NCBI GenBank assembly: GCA_009699575.1
Contig: WLNY01000002.1
Coordinates: forward strand, 1 to 64,000
Length of the DNA stretch: 64,000 nucleotides
Direction: 5' to 3'
Source: Actinomycetota bacterium
GTDB taxonomy: Bacteria; Actinomycetota; Actinomycetes; Nanopelagicales; Nanopelagicaceae
The notes under the pieces are model-generated. The model worked only from the letters and a program-made list of their open reading frames with translations. It had not been told where the DNA came from and did no database searches. Positions 16,351 to 25,407 of this stretch are shown in pieces. The translations under genes were made by a program, and so were the position numbers. Every line of letters begins with the position of its first letter. Positions within the stretch are counted from its first letter, which is position 1.

Positions 16351-18672
16351 TTAGTACTCTCGAAGCGTTGCCAAGACTGAATCGAGTTCATCGGGTTTAA
16401 CCATGACAACTCTCGCCTTAGATCCTTCCGAGGGTCCAACAATTCCTCGGGACTCCATAAGATCCATCAGTCGTCCCGCCTTGGCAAATCCAACTCTGAG
16501 CTTTCGTTGCAACATTGATGTGGATCCAAATTGCGTACCAATCACGAGCTCCACTGCCTGACATAAAATATCTAAATCGTCTCCAATTTCCTTGTCGATC
16601 ATTTTTGTCGTCGACTGCGGTGCAGTCACATCAGATCTATATCGAGGTGCCAGTTGTTTCTTAACATGTGAAACTACCGCTTCAATTTCTCTTTCAGATA
16701 CGTAAGCACCCTGAATGCGAATCGCGCGACTTGCTCCCATCGGAATAAATAAACCATCCCCTTGTCCGACAAGCTTTTCTGCACCTGGACTATCAAGAAT
16801 GACTCGACTATCAGCTAGCGAACTTGTGGCAAAGGACAATCTCGACGGTACATTCGCCTTGATTAGGCCGGTGACGACATCGACACTTGGGCGCTGCGTC
16901 GCTAGTACAAGGTGAATACCCGCCGAACGTGCCAACTGTGTAATTCGCACAACTGACTCTTCAACTTCTTTTGCCGCAATCATCATAAGGTCGGCAAGCT
17001 CGTCGATAATAATAAGTAGGTACGGATACGGTTCAACAGTGCGATCACTTCCTGGCGGAAGAACCACTTTGCCTGCACGTACGGCTTTGTTGAAATCATC
17101 AATATGGCGATAACCGAAAGTCGCTAAATCTTCGTAGCGAAGATCCATCTCGCGGACAACCCACGTCAGCGCATCCGCCGCCTTTTTTGGATTAGTGATG
17201 ATAGGTGTAATGAGATGCGGGATTCCTTCATACGCGGTCAGTTCAACGCGTTTTGGATCAATGAGAACTAATCGAACATCATCGGGAGTTGCCCGCATTA
17301 AAATGGAAGTAATCATTGCGTTGATCATGGATGACTTACCAGCCCCGGTTGCACCGGCGACAAGTAAGTGTGGCATTTTCGCTAAATTCGCACAGACATA
17401 ATTTCCTTCTACATCTTTGCCAAGGGCAACCAACATTGGATGATGATCTTGCCCAGCGACGTTGGATCGAATGACATCGCCAAGTGCGACAATTTCTCTA
17501 TCTGTATTTGGGATTTCAATTCCCACCGCTGATTTGCCTGGAATTGGAGAGAGAATTCGCACATCGCTACTTGCGACTGCATAAGAGATATTCTTTGCTA
17601 GTGCTGTAATTCGTTCAACTTTAACAGCGTTACCGAGTTCAACTTCATAGCGCGTGACAGTTGGACCACGCATAAACCCAGTTACCACTGCATCAATTTC
17701 GAATTGAGAAAATACTTCAGTGAGCGCAGCAACAACGAGGTCATTTGCTTTACTTTTTGCCTTAGATGCTGGACCTGCACGCAACAAATCATGAGGAGGA
17801 AGTTCATACTGAGTGTCGCCAGTAAGTAAAAGCTGTTCGGGTCTCGCGGCGGCAGAAGGTTTATCAACGGAGGCTGGGACTTCAACAGGAATAGGAAGGG
17901 CTACGGTGAATTCTTCGTCGAACTGCGCTTCATCAACCTCTACTTCTTCGTCCTCGGGTTGATTCCATTGCGCGACTACAGGAGTTTCAAAAGGTGGTGT
18001 TTCAGAAATTTCGAAATCATCATCTTTTTCAGTACGTTCAGGACGCTTAGACCAAGCCCAACCAGCAAGCGAAGAGGTTTTTCCTAAAACTTCAGAAACG
18101 GGGGTCGCCGTAACTACAAGTATCCCGAAGAGTAGGAGCGCAATGAGAAGAGGGTAGGTCAACACTGGTGTCATTAACGCTACAAGGGGTGTCGTGACTG
18201 CATATCCAATCCATCCACCGCCATGCCGAATAGCGGTTGCGCCTGTGCCAGAAATTCCACTAATTAAGTGTGCGATTCCAGTTGTGGCCACGAGTAGAGA
18301 TGCTGCGCCAATAATGATTCGCCCATTGGCCGCTTTCTCATCCGGGACGCGAAAGAGACGGAGTGCGAAATAAATCAAAATCAGTGGAGCAAAAAAACCT
18401 ACTCGGCCAAAACTGCCATAAATAAATGAATACAGTCCCCTACTTGCAATGTTGTCGGCATGAAGCCACGCTCCGGCGGCACTCACTAGAGCAAGAATGA
18501 GTAATGCAAATGCCGCGCCATCTCTTTGGTGGGCTGGATCTAAATCGCTGGCGCCTCTAGCCAAAAAACGAATCGAGGCACCCAAGCTTTTTGAAATCGC
18601 GCTCCATACTGCCATGAAGGCGCGACCAATCAAGGATCCGACTGATTGGTTCTTACTTCTCTTTTGCGCCAT
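16351..18672 (-). CDS. ftsK: DNA translocase FtsK
   Basis: 773 residues. Four membrane helices occupy about 1-190. A short acidic/proline linker (about 210-290) is followed by the alpha/beta RecA-like motor with Walker A GATGAGKS (440-447) and the DELADLMM segment. A C-terminal gamma winged-helix (about 705-765) would read KOPS-like sequences. FtsK pumps DNA at the septum and activates XerCD recombination at dif; a xerC-type gene lies at 53928. The linker is short compared with E. coli FtsK, giving the SpoIIIE-like length. Confidence 0.97.
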   Translation of the reverse strand: MAQKRSKNQSVGSLIGRAFMAVWSAISKSLGASIRFLARGASDLDPAHQRDGAAFALLILALVSAAGAWLHADNIASRGLYSFIYGSFGRVGFFAPLILIYFALRLFRVPDEKAANGRIIIGAASLLVATTGIAHLISGISGTGATAIRHGGGWIGYAVTTPLVALMTPVLTYPLLIALLLFGILVVTATPVSEVLGKTSSLAGWAWSKRPERTEKDDDFEISETPPFETPVVAQWNQPEDEEVEVDEAQFDEEFTVALPIPVEVPASVDKPSAAARPEQLLLTGDTQYELPPHDLLRAGPASKAKSKANDLVVAALTEVFSQFEIDAVVTGFMRGPTVTRYEVELGNAVKVERITALAKNISYAVASSDVRILSPIPGKSAVGIEIPNTDREIVALGDVIRSNVAGQDHHPMLVALGKDVEGNYVCANLAKMPHLLVAGATGAGKSSMINAMITSILMRATPDDVRLVLIDPKRVELTAYEGIPHLITPIITNPKKAADALTWVVREMDLRYEDLATFGYRHIDDFNKAVRAGKVVLPPGSDRTVEPYPYLLIIIDELADLMMIAAKEVEESVVRITQLARSAGIHLVLATQRPSVDVVTGLIKANVPSRLSFATSSLADSRVILDSPGAEKLVGQGDGLFIPMGASRAIRIQGAYVSEREIEAVVSHVKKQLAPRYRSDVTAPQSTTKMIDKEIGDDLDILCQAVELVIGTQFGSTSMLQRKLRVGFAKAGRLMDLMESRGIVGPSEGSKARVVMVKPDELDSVLATLREY

Positions 18673-18741
18673 GGAGGCGATGGTAGTTGTGTGCGAATTG
18701 CCAGTAACAGAGGCGCGCCGCGATCAGAAAAGGTGAAGTCT

Positions 18742-20424
18742 TTATACTTCAATCACAAGCGGAACAATCATTGGCCGTCTTCTATGTTTAGAACCAACCC
18801 ATGACCCGATGGTGCGCCTTACAACTTGAGCAAGTTGGTGCGTTCCGTTAATTCCTTCGTGCACTGCGGATGCAAGTGCTTTTTCAATATCAACTTTTAC
18901 GCCATCAAAGAGCGCTTCATCTTCTGCAAATCCTCGGGCGTGAATGTCAGGGCCTGCAACAATTTTTCCACTTTGCGAATCAATGACAACTACACACGAA
19001 ATAAATCCTTCTTCGCCCAGAATTCTGCGATCTTTAAGGGAACTCTCTGTAATGTCACCGATGCTTTGCCCGTCTACAAAAACAAATCCACATGGCACTG
19101 CTCCTACAATTTGCGCAACATGATCGACGAGGTCAACCACAACACCATTTTCTATTATTAACGTATTTTCTCTTGGCACTCCGGATGCAATCGCTAATTC
19201 TGCGTTAGCTTTGAGGTGACGCCATTCTCCATGGACTGGCATTACGTACTTCGGTTTAACAATGTTGTAGCAATAGAGAAGCTCTCCAGCTGCTGCATGC
19301 CCAGATACATGGACCATTGCATTCGCCTTATGTACAACAGTCGCGCCAAATCGTGTTAATTCATTAATTACCCTAAATACAGAATTCTCGTTTCCGGGGA
19401 TTAGTGATGAGGCTAAAATGACGGTATCACCCGCTCCCACACGAATCTGATGATCACCATTCGCCATTCTAGATAAGGCAGCCATTGGCTCGCCTTGGGA
19501 GCCAGTACAAATTAAGACAACATTGTCATCAAATGCATCGAGTTCGCGAGCATCAAAAAGAATATTCGCTGGAATATTTAGAAATCCCAAGTCAGAAGCG
19601 ATGCCCATATTTCGAACCATAGAGCGTCCAATAAATGCCACCTTGCGGTTATGGGCTGCGGCAGTGTCAATGACTTGTTGAATTCTATGAACGTGAGAGG
19701 AAAAGGAAGCGACGATAATTCTTCTCTTTGTTGACCTAAAGACTCTGTCAAGCGTGGGCATAATTTCGCGCTCTGATGCAGTGAAGCCGGGGACATCAGC
19801 ATTAGTTGAATCAACGAGGAAAAGATCCACGCCTTCTTCACCCAGGCGAGCAAAGGTGCGTAGATCAGTAATGCGGCCATCGAGAGGAAGTTGATCCATC
19901 TTGAAATCGCCCGTGTGTAAAACGGTTCCAGCCGCAGTGGTTATCACGATAGCTAAAGCGTCTGGAATTGAGTGATTGACTGCAACAAAATTGAGTTCGA
20001 ATGGGCCGACGTCTTCACCTTGACCCTCGCGCACTTCACGCGTGAGTGGGGAAATTCTATGTTCCTTTAATTTAGCTGTAATAAAAGCCAAAGTAAGCGC
20101 AGAACCATAAATTGGGATGTCGCCCCGCTCGCGTAATAAGTAAGGTACGGCGCCAATATGATCTTCGTGTCCGTGAGTGAGGACAATTCCAACAACGTCG
20201 TGAAGACGATCTCGAATGTAGGAGAAGTCAGGAAGGATTAAATCAATTCCTGGTTGATTCTCTTCTGGAAAAAGAACTCCACAATCAATGATGAGCAGTT
20301 TTCCCTTTGTTTCAAAAACAGTCATGTTTCGACCAATTTCTGCCAAACCACCAAGTGCCACAATGCGCAAGCCATTTTCAACTAGCGGCGACGGTGTTCC
20401 AAGATCCGGGTGTGGATGATTCAT
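18742..20424 (-). CDS. rnj: Ribonuclease J
   Basis: 560 residues. A metallo-beta-lactamase/beta-CASP nuclease with the zinc motif THGHEDHIGA (83-92) and the later GHAAAGELL segment. RNase J combines endonuclease and 5'-to-3' exonuclease activity in mRNA decay and rRNA maturation. Its ATG overlaps the dapA stop by 4 bp (ATGA), the conserved actinobacterial dapA-rnj pairing. The C-terminal domain ends with a basic GSKHRRRPMIVPLVIEV. Confidence 0.96.
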   Translation of the reverse strand: MNHPHPDLGTPSPLVENGLRIVALGGLAEIGRNMTVFETKGKLLIIDCGVLFPEENQPGIDLILPDFSYIRDRLHDVVGIVLTHGHEDHIGAVPYLLRERGDIPIYGSALTLAFITAKLKEHRISPLTREVREGQGEDVGPFELNFVAVNHSIPDALAIVITTAAGTVLHTGDFKMDQLPLDGRITDLRTFARLGEEGVDLFLVDSTNADVPGFTASEREIMPTLDRVFRSTKRRIIVASFSSHVHRIQQVIDTAAAHNRKVAFIGRSMVRNMGIASDLGFLNIPANILFDARELDAFDDNVVLICTGSQGEPMAALSRMANGDHQIRVGAGDTVILASSLIPGNENSVFRVINELTRFGATVVHKANAMVHVSGHAAAGELLYCYNIVKPKYVMPVHGEWRHLKANAELAIASGVPRENTLIIENGVVVDLVDHVAQIVGAVPCGFVFVDGQSIGDITESSLKDRRILGEEGFISCVVVIDSQSGKIVAGPDIHARGFAEDEALFDGVKVDIEKALASAVHEGINGTHQLAQVVRRTIGSWVGSKHRRRPMIVPLVIEV

Positions 20425-21314
20425 GCGGAAAGCACAACGCCGCCTGCACGCAAGTCTTCGCGTAGTTGCGCAATTTGTTCTGATGTTGCATCAACGAGTG
20501 GAAGTCGAGTGTGTCCACCTGGAAGTCCCATGAGTGTAAGTGCCGCCTTAGTAAGAATCGCACCTTGAGTTCGGAAAGTTCCTGTAAATACAGGGAGTAG
20601 TTCTTGATGAATCGTGAGTGCTCTTGGCGCATCCCCTGCAAACCATGCATCGAGCATTGCGCGAAGTTGAGAACCAACAGTGTGTCCACACACTGAAACA
20701 AAGCCCACAGCGCCAACAGAGAGAAGTGGGAGATTTAAAATGTCATCCCCTGAATAAACTGGAATTCCGCATCGCTTTATGACCCATGATGTGGATGCGA
20801 CATTTCCTTTGGCATCCTTGAGCGCAACAATGCGAGGATGTTCGAAGAGTCGAACGATTGTGTCAGGCTCGATTTCAACACCGGTGCGACCTGGAATGTC
20901 ATACATCATCATTGGAAGATCTGTGGCATCAGCCATTGCGCGAAAGTGCGCCTCAATTCCAGCTTGAGGAGGTTTATTGTAATAAGGCGTTACAACAAGA
21001 AGCCCATCAGCCCCAGCTTTTTCTGTTCGTTTAGCTTGGTTGATTGAATAATCAGTTTCATTATCTCCAGCTCCTGAGACAACAGTAATCCCTGAACCAA
21101 CAACATTTTTTACAACTCGTATGATCTCTTCTTTCTCAGAAGATTTTGTCGTGGGGGCTTCCCCGGTCGTTCCATTGACCACAATTCCATCATGACCATT
21201 TTTTACTAAATGGTTTGCAATCGTTTCGACACCAGCCCAATCAATGGCGCCATCTTCTTTAAATGGCGTCACCATGGCGGTGAGCATGCGCCCGAAAGGT
21301 GCAGTCGTAGTCAT
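20421..21314 (-). CDS. dapA: 4-hydroxy-tetrahydrodipicolinate synthase
   Basis: 297 residues, a TIM-barrel aldolase. DapA condenses pyruvate with aspartate semialdehyde, the entry step to lysine and diaminopimelate. Signatures are GTTGEAPTT near residue 48, YNKPPQAG near 110 and the Schiff-base lysine in VALKDAKG near 165. ATG start at 21314. It shares an operon with rnj and probably thyX upstream (18-bp gap). dapB lies 2 kb away, beyond azlCD. Confidence 0.96.
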   Translation of the reverse strand: MTTTAPFGRMLTAMVTPFKEDGAIDWAGVETIANHLVKNGHDGIVVNGTTGEAPTTKSSEKEEIIRVVKNVVGSGITVVSGAGDNETDYSINQAKRTEKAGADGLLVVTPYYNKPPQAGIEAHFRAMADATDLPMMMYDIPGRTGVEIEPDTIVRLFEHPRIVALKDAKGNVASTSWVIKRCGIPVYSGDDILNLPLLSVGAVGFVSVCGHTVGSQLRAMLDAWFAGDAPRALTIHQELLPVFTGTFRTQGAILTKAALTLMGLPGGHTRLPLVDATSEQIAQLREDLRAGGVVLSA

Positions 21315-21332
21315 GCGCGAACTCTACCCGTT

Positions 21333-22055
21333 CTAAGGGGCAATCCGCCCTGACTTTTCAAAGGCTTTATACGTAAGTGGCATCAATTTCGCAAATTCGG
21401 CTTCCATTTTTTCGGCCACCATCTCAATTTCCCTCTGAGGGTAGCTCGGGAAGTGGGATCCTTCGCGCGAGGTACGCAAAGATAAGAAATTCATGAGCGC
21501 GCGAGCATTCATAGTCACATACATTGAAGAATATAAACCGACAGGAAGCACAACTCTTGCGACTTCACGAGCAATACCTGCTTCAAGCATAATTTGGTAT
21601 TCGGCATAGGCAACTTCATAACTTCGCTTCATGGCTTTAACAGTAATTGTGTACTGCTGAGGAGTCCCGTCAACAAATGTATACGCACCTGTTTTGCCCA
21701 CTTGAATAAGTTTGCGATTTTCATCGGGAACATAGAAAACTGGACTGAGTTCTCGGTAGCGGCCACTCTCTTCGTTATACGAAGCAATTCGATGACGCAT
21801 AAATTCGCGAAATACAAAAATAGGAGCGCTGATAAAAAATGTCATCGAGGTGTGTTCAAAAGGTGAGCCGTGGCGTTCGCGAGCAAGGTAGTTAATTAGC
21901 CCTTCCGAGCGCGATGGATCTTCACCGATTTCATCCATGGATTGCTCACCAGCGGTAGAGACACGCGCTGCCCAAATTACATCCGCGTCACTTGCGCTGG
22001 CTTTCACGAGTTCGACAGTCATGTCGCTCTTATAAATGATTTCAGGATGACTCAT
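21333..22055 (-). CDS. thyX: Flavin-dependent thymidylate synthase
   Basis: 240 residues. The ThyX motif RHRxxSxNEESxRY is present as MRHRIASYNEESGRY (about 86-100). It methylates dUMP using methylenetetrahydrofolate, NADPH and FAD, the actinobacterial alternative to ThyA. Placement beside dapA and dapB is conserved in actinobacteria. It is divergent from azlC with a 59-bp gap, which must hold both promoters. Confidence 0.96.
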   Translation of the reverse strand: MSHPEIIYKSDMTVELVKASASDADVIWAARVSTAGEQSMDEIGEDPSRSEGLINYLARERHGSPFEHTSMTFFISAPIFVFREFMRHRIASYNEESGRYRELSPVFYVPDENRKLIQVGKTGAYTFVDGTPQQYTITVKAMKRSYEVAYAEYQIMLEAGIAREVARVVLPVGLYSSMYVTMNARALMNFLSLRTSREGSHFPSYPQREIEMVAEKMEAEFAKLMPLTYKAFEKSGRIAP

Positions 22056-22114
22056 GATGTGACCTTATCTATCTGGCAGCGCCGACTTATGGATTTATAG
22101 GGCAGAATGGCGGT

Positions 22115-22786
22115 GTGTCTAAAGTCGTATCGCCCACAGTGCGCGATTCCCTGAGTGTTTCGCTCACTGTTGGAGCCTACGGAATTGCATTTGGAGCCGC
22201 CGGAATTGCGAGCGGATTCTCAGTTCTCCAATGTTGCCTGCTCTCACTTCTTACATTTACCGGAGCCTCGCAATTTGCCGTCGTAGGCGTTATTGGTGCA
22301 GGAGGAAGCGCGATCAGTGCAGTTGCGACAGCTTCACTCCTTGGAATTAGAAATGGGCTCTACGGTGTTTTGATGGCACCAATTCTTCATGTTCGAGGGT
22401 TTAAAAGATTAATTGCAGCACAGGTGACCATAGATGAATCAACAGGAGTTTCGTTATCACAGGAAAAATTGGGCCTGGCTGCAATGCGCCAAGGATTTTG
22501 GTTAACAGGTTTTGGAGTATTTCTTTTTTGGAATATTTTCACTCTTGCTGGGGCACTCGGTGCCCAGGCGTTGGGTAATCCAGCAGCATGGGGGCTAGAC
22601 GCCGCAGTGCCTGCAGCTTTTCTTGGACTTCTGTGGCCACGTTTAGATACTAGTTCAGGGAGAATTTTATCGGTGTGCGCCGCGGCTCTAGCAATTGCGA
22701 CTACGCCTATTTTGCCAGCCGGGCTTCCCATCATTATTACCGCAGGACTCGCACTGGGACTAGGCGTTATGAAGAAATCAATATGA
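22115..22786 (+). CDS. azlC: AzlC-family branched-chain amino acid exporter, large subunit
   Basis: 223 residues starting at GTG 22115. The protein is highly hydrophobic with about six to seven membrane segments. It carries the AzlC-type signature FTGASQFAVVGVIGAGG and LLGIRNGLYG in the N-terminal half. With AzlD it should form an exporter for branched-chain amino acids, like BrnFE of Corynebacterium. No clear ribosome-binding site precedes the start; TATAG 17 bp upstream could be a -10 for a near-leaderless message. This pair is one of the few plus-strand units in the window. Confidence 0.88.
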   Translation: MSKVVSPTVRDSLSVSLTVGAYGIAFGAAGIASGFSVLQCCLLSLLTFTGASQFAVVGVIGAGGSAISAVATASLLGIRNGLYGVLMAPILHVRGFKRLIAAQVTIDESTGVSLSQEKLGLAAMRQGFWLTGFGVFLFWNIFTLAGALGAQALGNPAAWGLDAAVPAAFLGLLWPRLDTSSGRILSVCAAALAIATTPILPAGLPIIITAGLALGLGVMKKSI

Positions 22787-23091
22787 ATAAATTCTGGGTG
22801 AGCGTAATTGCAACAAGTGCCATTGCTTTCTTCTTAAAATTTATAGGTCATAGCGTTCCAGAGAAGTGGTTATCCCATCCAATTATCAAGCGCACAAATC
22901 TGTACATACCGATTGCTCTTTTGAGCGCGCTCGTTGCTGTTCAGAGTTTCACCCACGAATCAAGGATAATCCTCGATCACAGAGCTGCAGGACTCGGCAT
23001 TGCGTTAATTGCATTGACTCTGAAAGCACCTTTTCCTGTAGTGGTACTGAGCGCAGCACTTGGTTCGGCAACTCTCTACAATTTTTTCTAA
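22783..23091 (+). CDS. azlD: AzlD-family branched-chain amino acid exporter, small subunit
   Basis: 102 residues from ATG 22783, which overlaps the azlC stop by 4 bp (ATGA). Three to four hydrophobic helices and the pattern SVIATSAIAFFLKFIGHSVPE near the start, ending ALGSATLYNFF, fit AzlD. It is the small partner of AzlC in branched-chain amino acid export. A longer frame reading upstream lies within azlC and is not needed. Its stop is 2 bp from the convergent glutaredoxin-like gene. Confidence 0.85.
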   Translation: MNKFWVSVIATSAIAFFLKFIGHSVPEKWLSHPIIKRTNLYIPIALLSALVAVQSFTHESRIILDHRAAGLGIALIALTLKAPFPVVVLSAALGSATLYNFF

Positions 23092-23093
23092 CG

Positions 23094-23351
23094 CTAGATT
23101 ATTGCCAGAGCCTCTAGTTTAGCTTTCAAGTCATTATCTGATGGCTCGGTTAGGTGAGTCCCATCTGAAAAAATAATTACAGGAATTGATTGTGCTCCCC
23201 CATTAATTTCAATGACCTTCGCTGCGGCGCTTTCATCTTTTTCAACATCAATAATTGTGTAGTGAACATTGAGTGAGTCAAGAAGTCTTTTTGAGCGTCG
23301 GCAGTCGCCACACCAGTCAGCGGAATACATTGTTATCTCTTTTTCACTCAT
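23094..23351 (-). CDS. Glutaredoxin-like protein, probable mycoredoxin
   Basis: 85 residues, ATG at 23351 behind AAGGAG. It has a thioredoxin-fold glutaredoxin with active site WCGDC (near 13-17) and the cis-proline segment QSIPVIIFSDG. Actinobacterial proteins of this size usually are mycoredoxins, which reduce mycothiol mixed disulfides; the usual motif is CGYC, here CGDC. The redox partner cannot be told from the window. It is upstream neighbour-free on its strand except for dapB, 11 bp beyond its start. Confidence 0.78.
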   Translation of the reverse strand: MSEKEITMYSADWCGDCRRSKRLLDSLNVHYTIIDVEKDESAAAKVIEINGGAQSIPVIIFSDGTHLTEPSDNDLKAKLEALAII

Positions 23352-23362
23352 TTTTGCTCTCC

Positions 23363-24121
23363 TTAGTTAGATAGATCCATAAAGTGTTCTAGGCCAAAAG
23401 TTAGGCCAGGGTGCGAAATTACACTTCGAACTCCAAGTAACACACCTGGCATGAAACCAACACGATCCAATGAATCATGACGAATAGTTAAAGTCTCCCC
23501 TGGTCCGCCAAGTAGAACTTCTTGGTGAGCAACCAATCCTCGCACTCGAAGAGAGTGGATAGGAATATCTCCAATAGTTGCTCCGCGGGCACCTTCAATA
23601 ATTTGCGTCGTGGCATCTGGCATTGCTTTCATACCAGCGCTTGCTCGCGCATTTGTCATCAACTCGGCTGTGCGTATTGCTGTACCACTGGGAGCATCAA
23701 CTTTTAGTGGGTGATGAAGTTCAATAATTTCAGCAGATTCAAAATAACGCGACGCTTTTGCTGCAAACTCCATCATAAGAACAGCGCCTATCGCAAAGTT
23801 TGGAGCAACGAGCACTCCAACTAATGGATGGGTTGAGAGTAATTGAGAGAGAATTGAAATTCGTGTTTCATCAAACCCTGTGGTTCCCACAACACCATGA
23901 ATGTCGTGGCCAATGAGAAATTCTAAATTGCCCATCACTCCATCAGGTGTGGTGAAATCGACAACGACTTCGGCCCCACTAGTAACTAGTTGATCTAAGT
24001 TATCTGAGACATCTAAGGCGGCAACAAGTTCCATATCTGCAGCCTGATTGATGGCTGCAACAACCTGCGCGCCCATACGTCCTTGGGCTCCTAATACGCC
24101 GACTTTAATGTGTGCGCTCAC
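23363..24121 (-). CDS. dapB: 4-hydroxy-tetrahydrodipicolinate reductase
   Basis: 252 residues, starting at GTG 24121 which overlaps the M16 peptidase stop by 4 bp (GTGA). The Rossmann motif VGVLGAQGRMGAQVV is at 7-21. The catalytic segment ELHHPLKVDAPSGTA near 140 contains the conserved His pair and Lys. DapB reduces the DapA product in lysine/DAP synthesis. The pnp-M16-dapB-thyX-dapA order is the typical actinobacterial one. Confidence 0.96.
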   Translation of the reverse strand: MSAHIKVGVLGAQGRMGAQVVAAINQAADMELVAALDVSDNLDQLVTSGAEVVVDFTTPDGVMGNLEFLIGHDIHGVVGTTGFDETRISILSQLLSTHPLVGVLVAPNFAIGAVLMMEFAAKASRYFESAEIIELHHPLKVDAPSGTAIRTAELMTNARASAGMKAMPDATTQIIEGARGATIGDIPIHSLRVRGLVAHQEVLLGGPGETLTIRHDSLDRVGFMPGVLLGVRSVISHPGLTFGLEHFMDLSN

Positions 24122-25407
24122 TTGGTTGCTCCTTTTGCCAAGACTTTTTCAAATAACGATTCCTTTTTAAAGGGACCCACTAGTGCAAGGGTAGGCGTCT
24201 TGGTGAGAAATTCCCTAGCAATTGCTCGAACATCTTCTGGTGTCACACGGGAAACAGCTTTGAGAATTTCATCAAAACTCATAATCTCGCCATAAACAAT
24301 TTCACTTTTGCCGATTCTGCTCATGCGAGATCCCGAATCTTCTTGGCTGAGAACCAACGAACCGCGCACCGCACCTTTTGCTCGTTCTATTTCCTCGTGG
24401 GTCATCCCATTATCGGCAACATCGGCGAGTATTTCCTGAATAATCTGGACCACTTCAACCGCTTTAGTTGGATTGCATCCAGCATAAAATCCTATTTGCC
24501 CAGAGCCAGCAAATTGTTGGGCGTATGAATAAACCGAATAGGCCAGACCGCGCTTCTCTCGGATTTCTTGAAATAGACGAGAAGACATTCCGCCACCCAA
24601 GGCTGCCGAAAGAATTCCCATAGTAAATCTGCGGTCATCGCTTCGAGTAACACCTTGCATACCGTAGAACATATGAGCTTGCTCTGTTTGACGGTAAATC
24701 AAACCAACACTTTTTTGCTTTCCCACTTTGGCGGCAACATTGGGACGAATCTGTGGCGTACCTTTACTCTGTAGAAAACTATTTGCCGAAAGCGCTTCCT
24801 CAACCATTGCAACAACTCGCTTGTGTTTAATATTGCCAGCAACAGCAACGACAATATCTTGCGGTAAATATCTCTTTTTGTAGTAATTAAAGACACTTGA
24901 ACGTGACATATTGTTTATGGAATCTATGGTGCCAAGAATTGGCCGACCTAGTTGTGTATCGCCATAGTAAGTCTCTGCATATAGATCATGGACCAAGTCA
25001 CTGGGATCATCATCTCTCATTGCTATTTCTTCAAGAACTACTTTTCTCTCAGCATCTACATCGAGGGCTGAAACTATTGAAGATGTCATAAGGTCTGAAA
25101 GCACATCAATTGCCATTGGTAAATCAGTATCAATTACCCTCGCATAGAAGCACGTGTACTCCTTGCTGGTAAAAGCGTTCATTTCGCCACCCACTGATTC
25201 AATTTCAGATGAAATCTCAAGTGCAGTGCGACGTTGCGTCCCTTTAAAAAGTAAGTGCTCCAAAAAGTGAGAGGCACCGGCTGTTGCCAGTGCCTCATCA
25301 CGAGAACCTACATTTACCCAGATACCAACAGCTGCACTTCGCACCGAAGAAACTTCTTCAGTGACGATGCGCAAACCGCTAGGTAATACTGTGCGACGAA
25401 CTGACAT
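24118..25407 (-). CDS. M16-family zinc peptidase (pitrilysin-like)
   Basis: 429 residues. The inverted zinc motif HxxEH appears as HFLEH (47-51), followed by the third ligand region about 75 residues later (VVLEEIAMRDDDP). The C-terminal half is the non-catalytic M16 domain. The ATG shares a base with the pnp stop (TAATG). This peptidase is conserved next to pnp in actinobacteria and Firmicutes; its substrate is unknown. Cytosolic, as no signal peptide is seen. Confidence 0.92.
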   Translation of the reverse strand: MSVRRTVLPSGLRIVTEEVSSVRSAAVGIWVNVGSRDEALATAGASHFLEHLLFKGTQRRTALEISSEIESVGGEMNAFTSKEYTCFYARVIDTDLPMAIDVLSDLMTSSIVSALDVDAERKVVLEEIAMRDDDPSDLVHDLYAETYYGDTQLGRPILGTIDSINNMSRSSVFNYYKKRYLPQDIVVAVAGNIKHKRVVAMVEEALSANSFLQSKGTPQIRPNVAAKVGKQKSVGLIYRQTEQAHMFYGMQGVTRSDDRRFTMGILSAALGGGMSSRLFQEIREKRGLAYSVYSYAQQFAGSGQIGFYAGCNPTKAVEVVQIIQEILADVADNGMTHEEIERAKGAVRGSLVLSQEDSGSRMSRIGKSEIVYGEIMSFDEILKAVSRVTPEDVRAIAREFLTKTPTLALVGPFKKESLFEKVLAKGATK

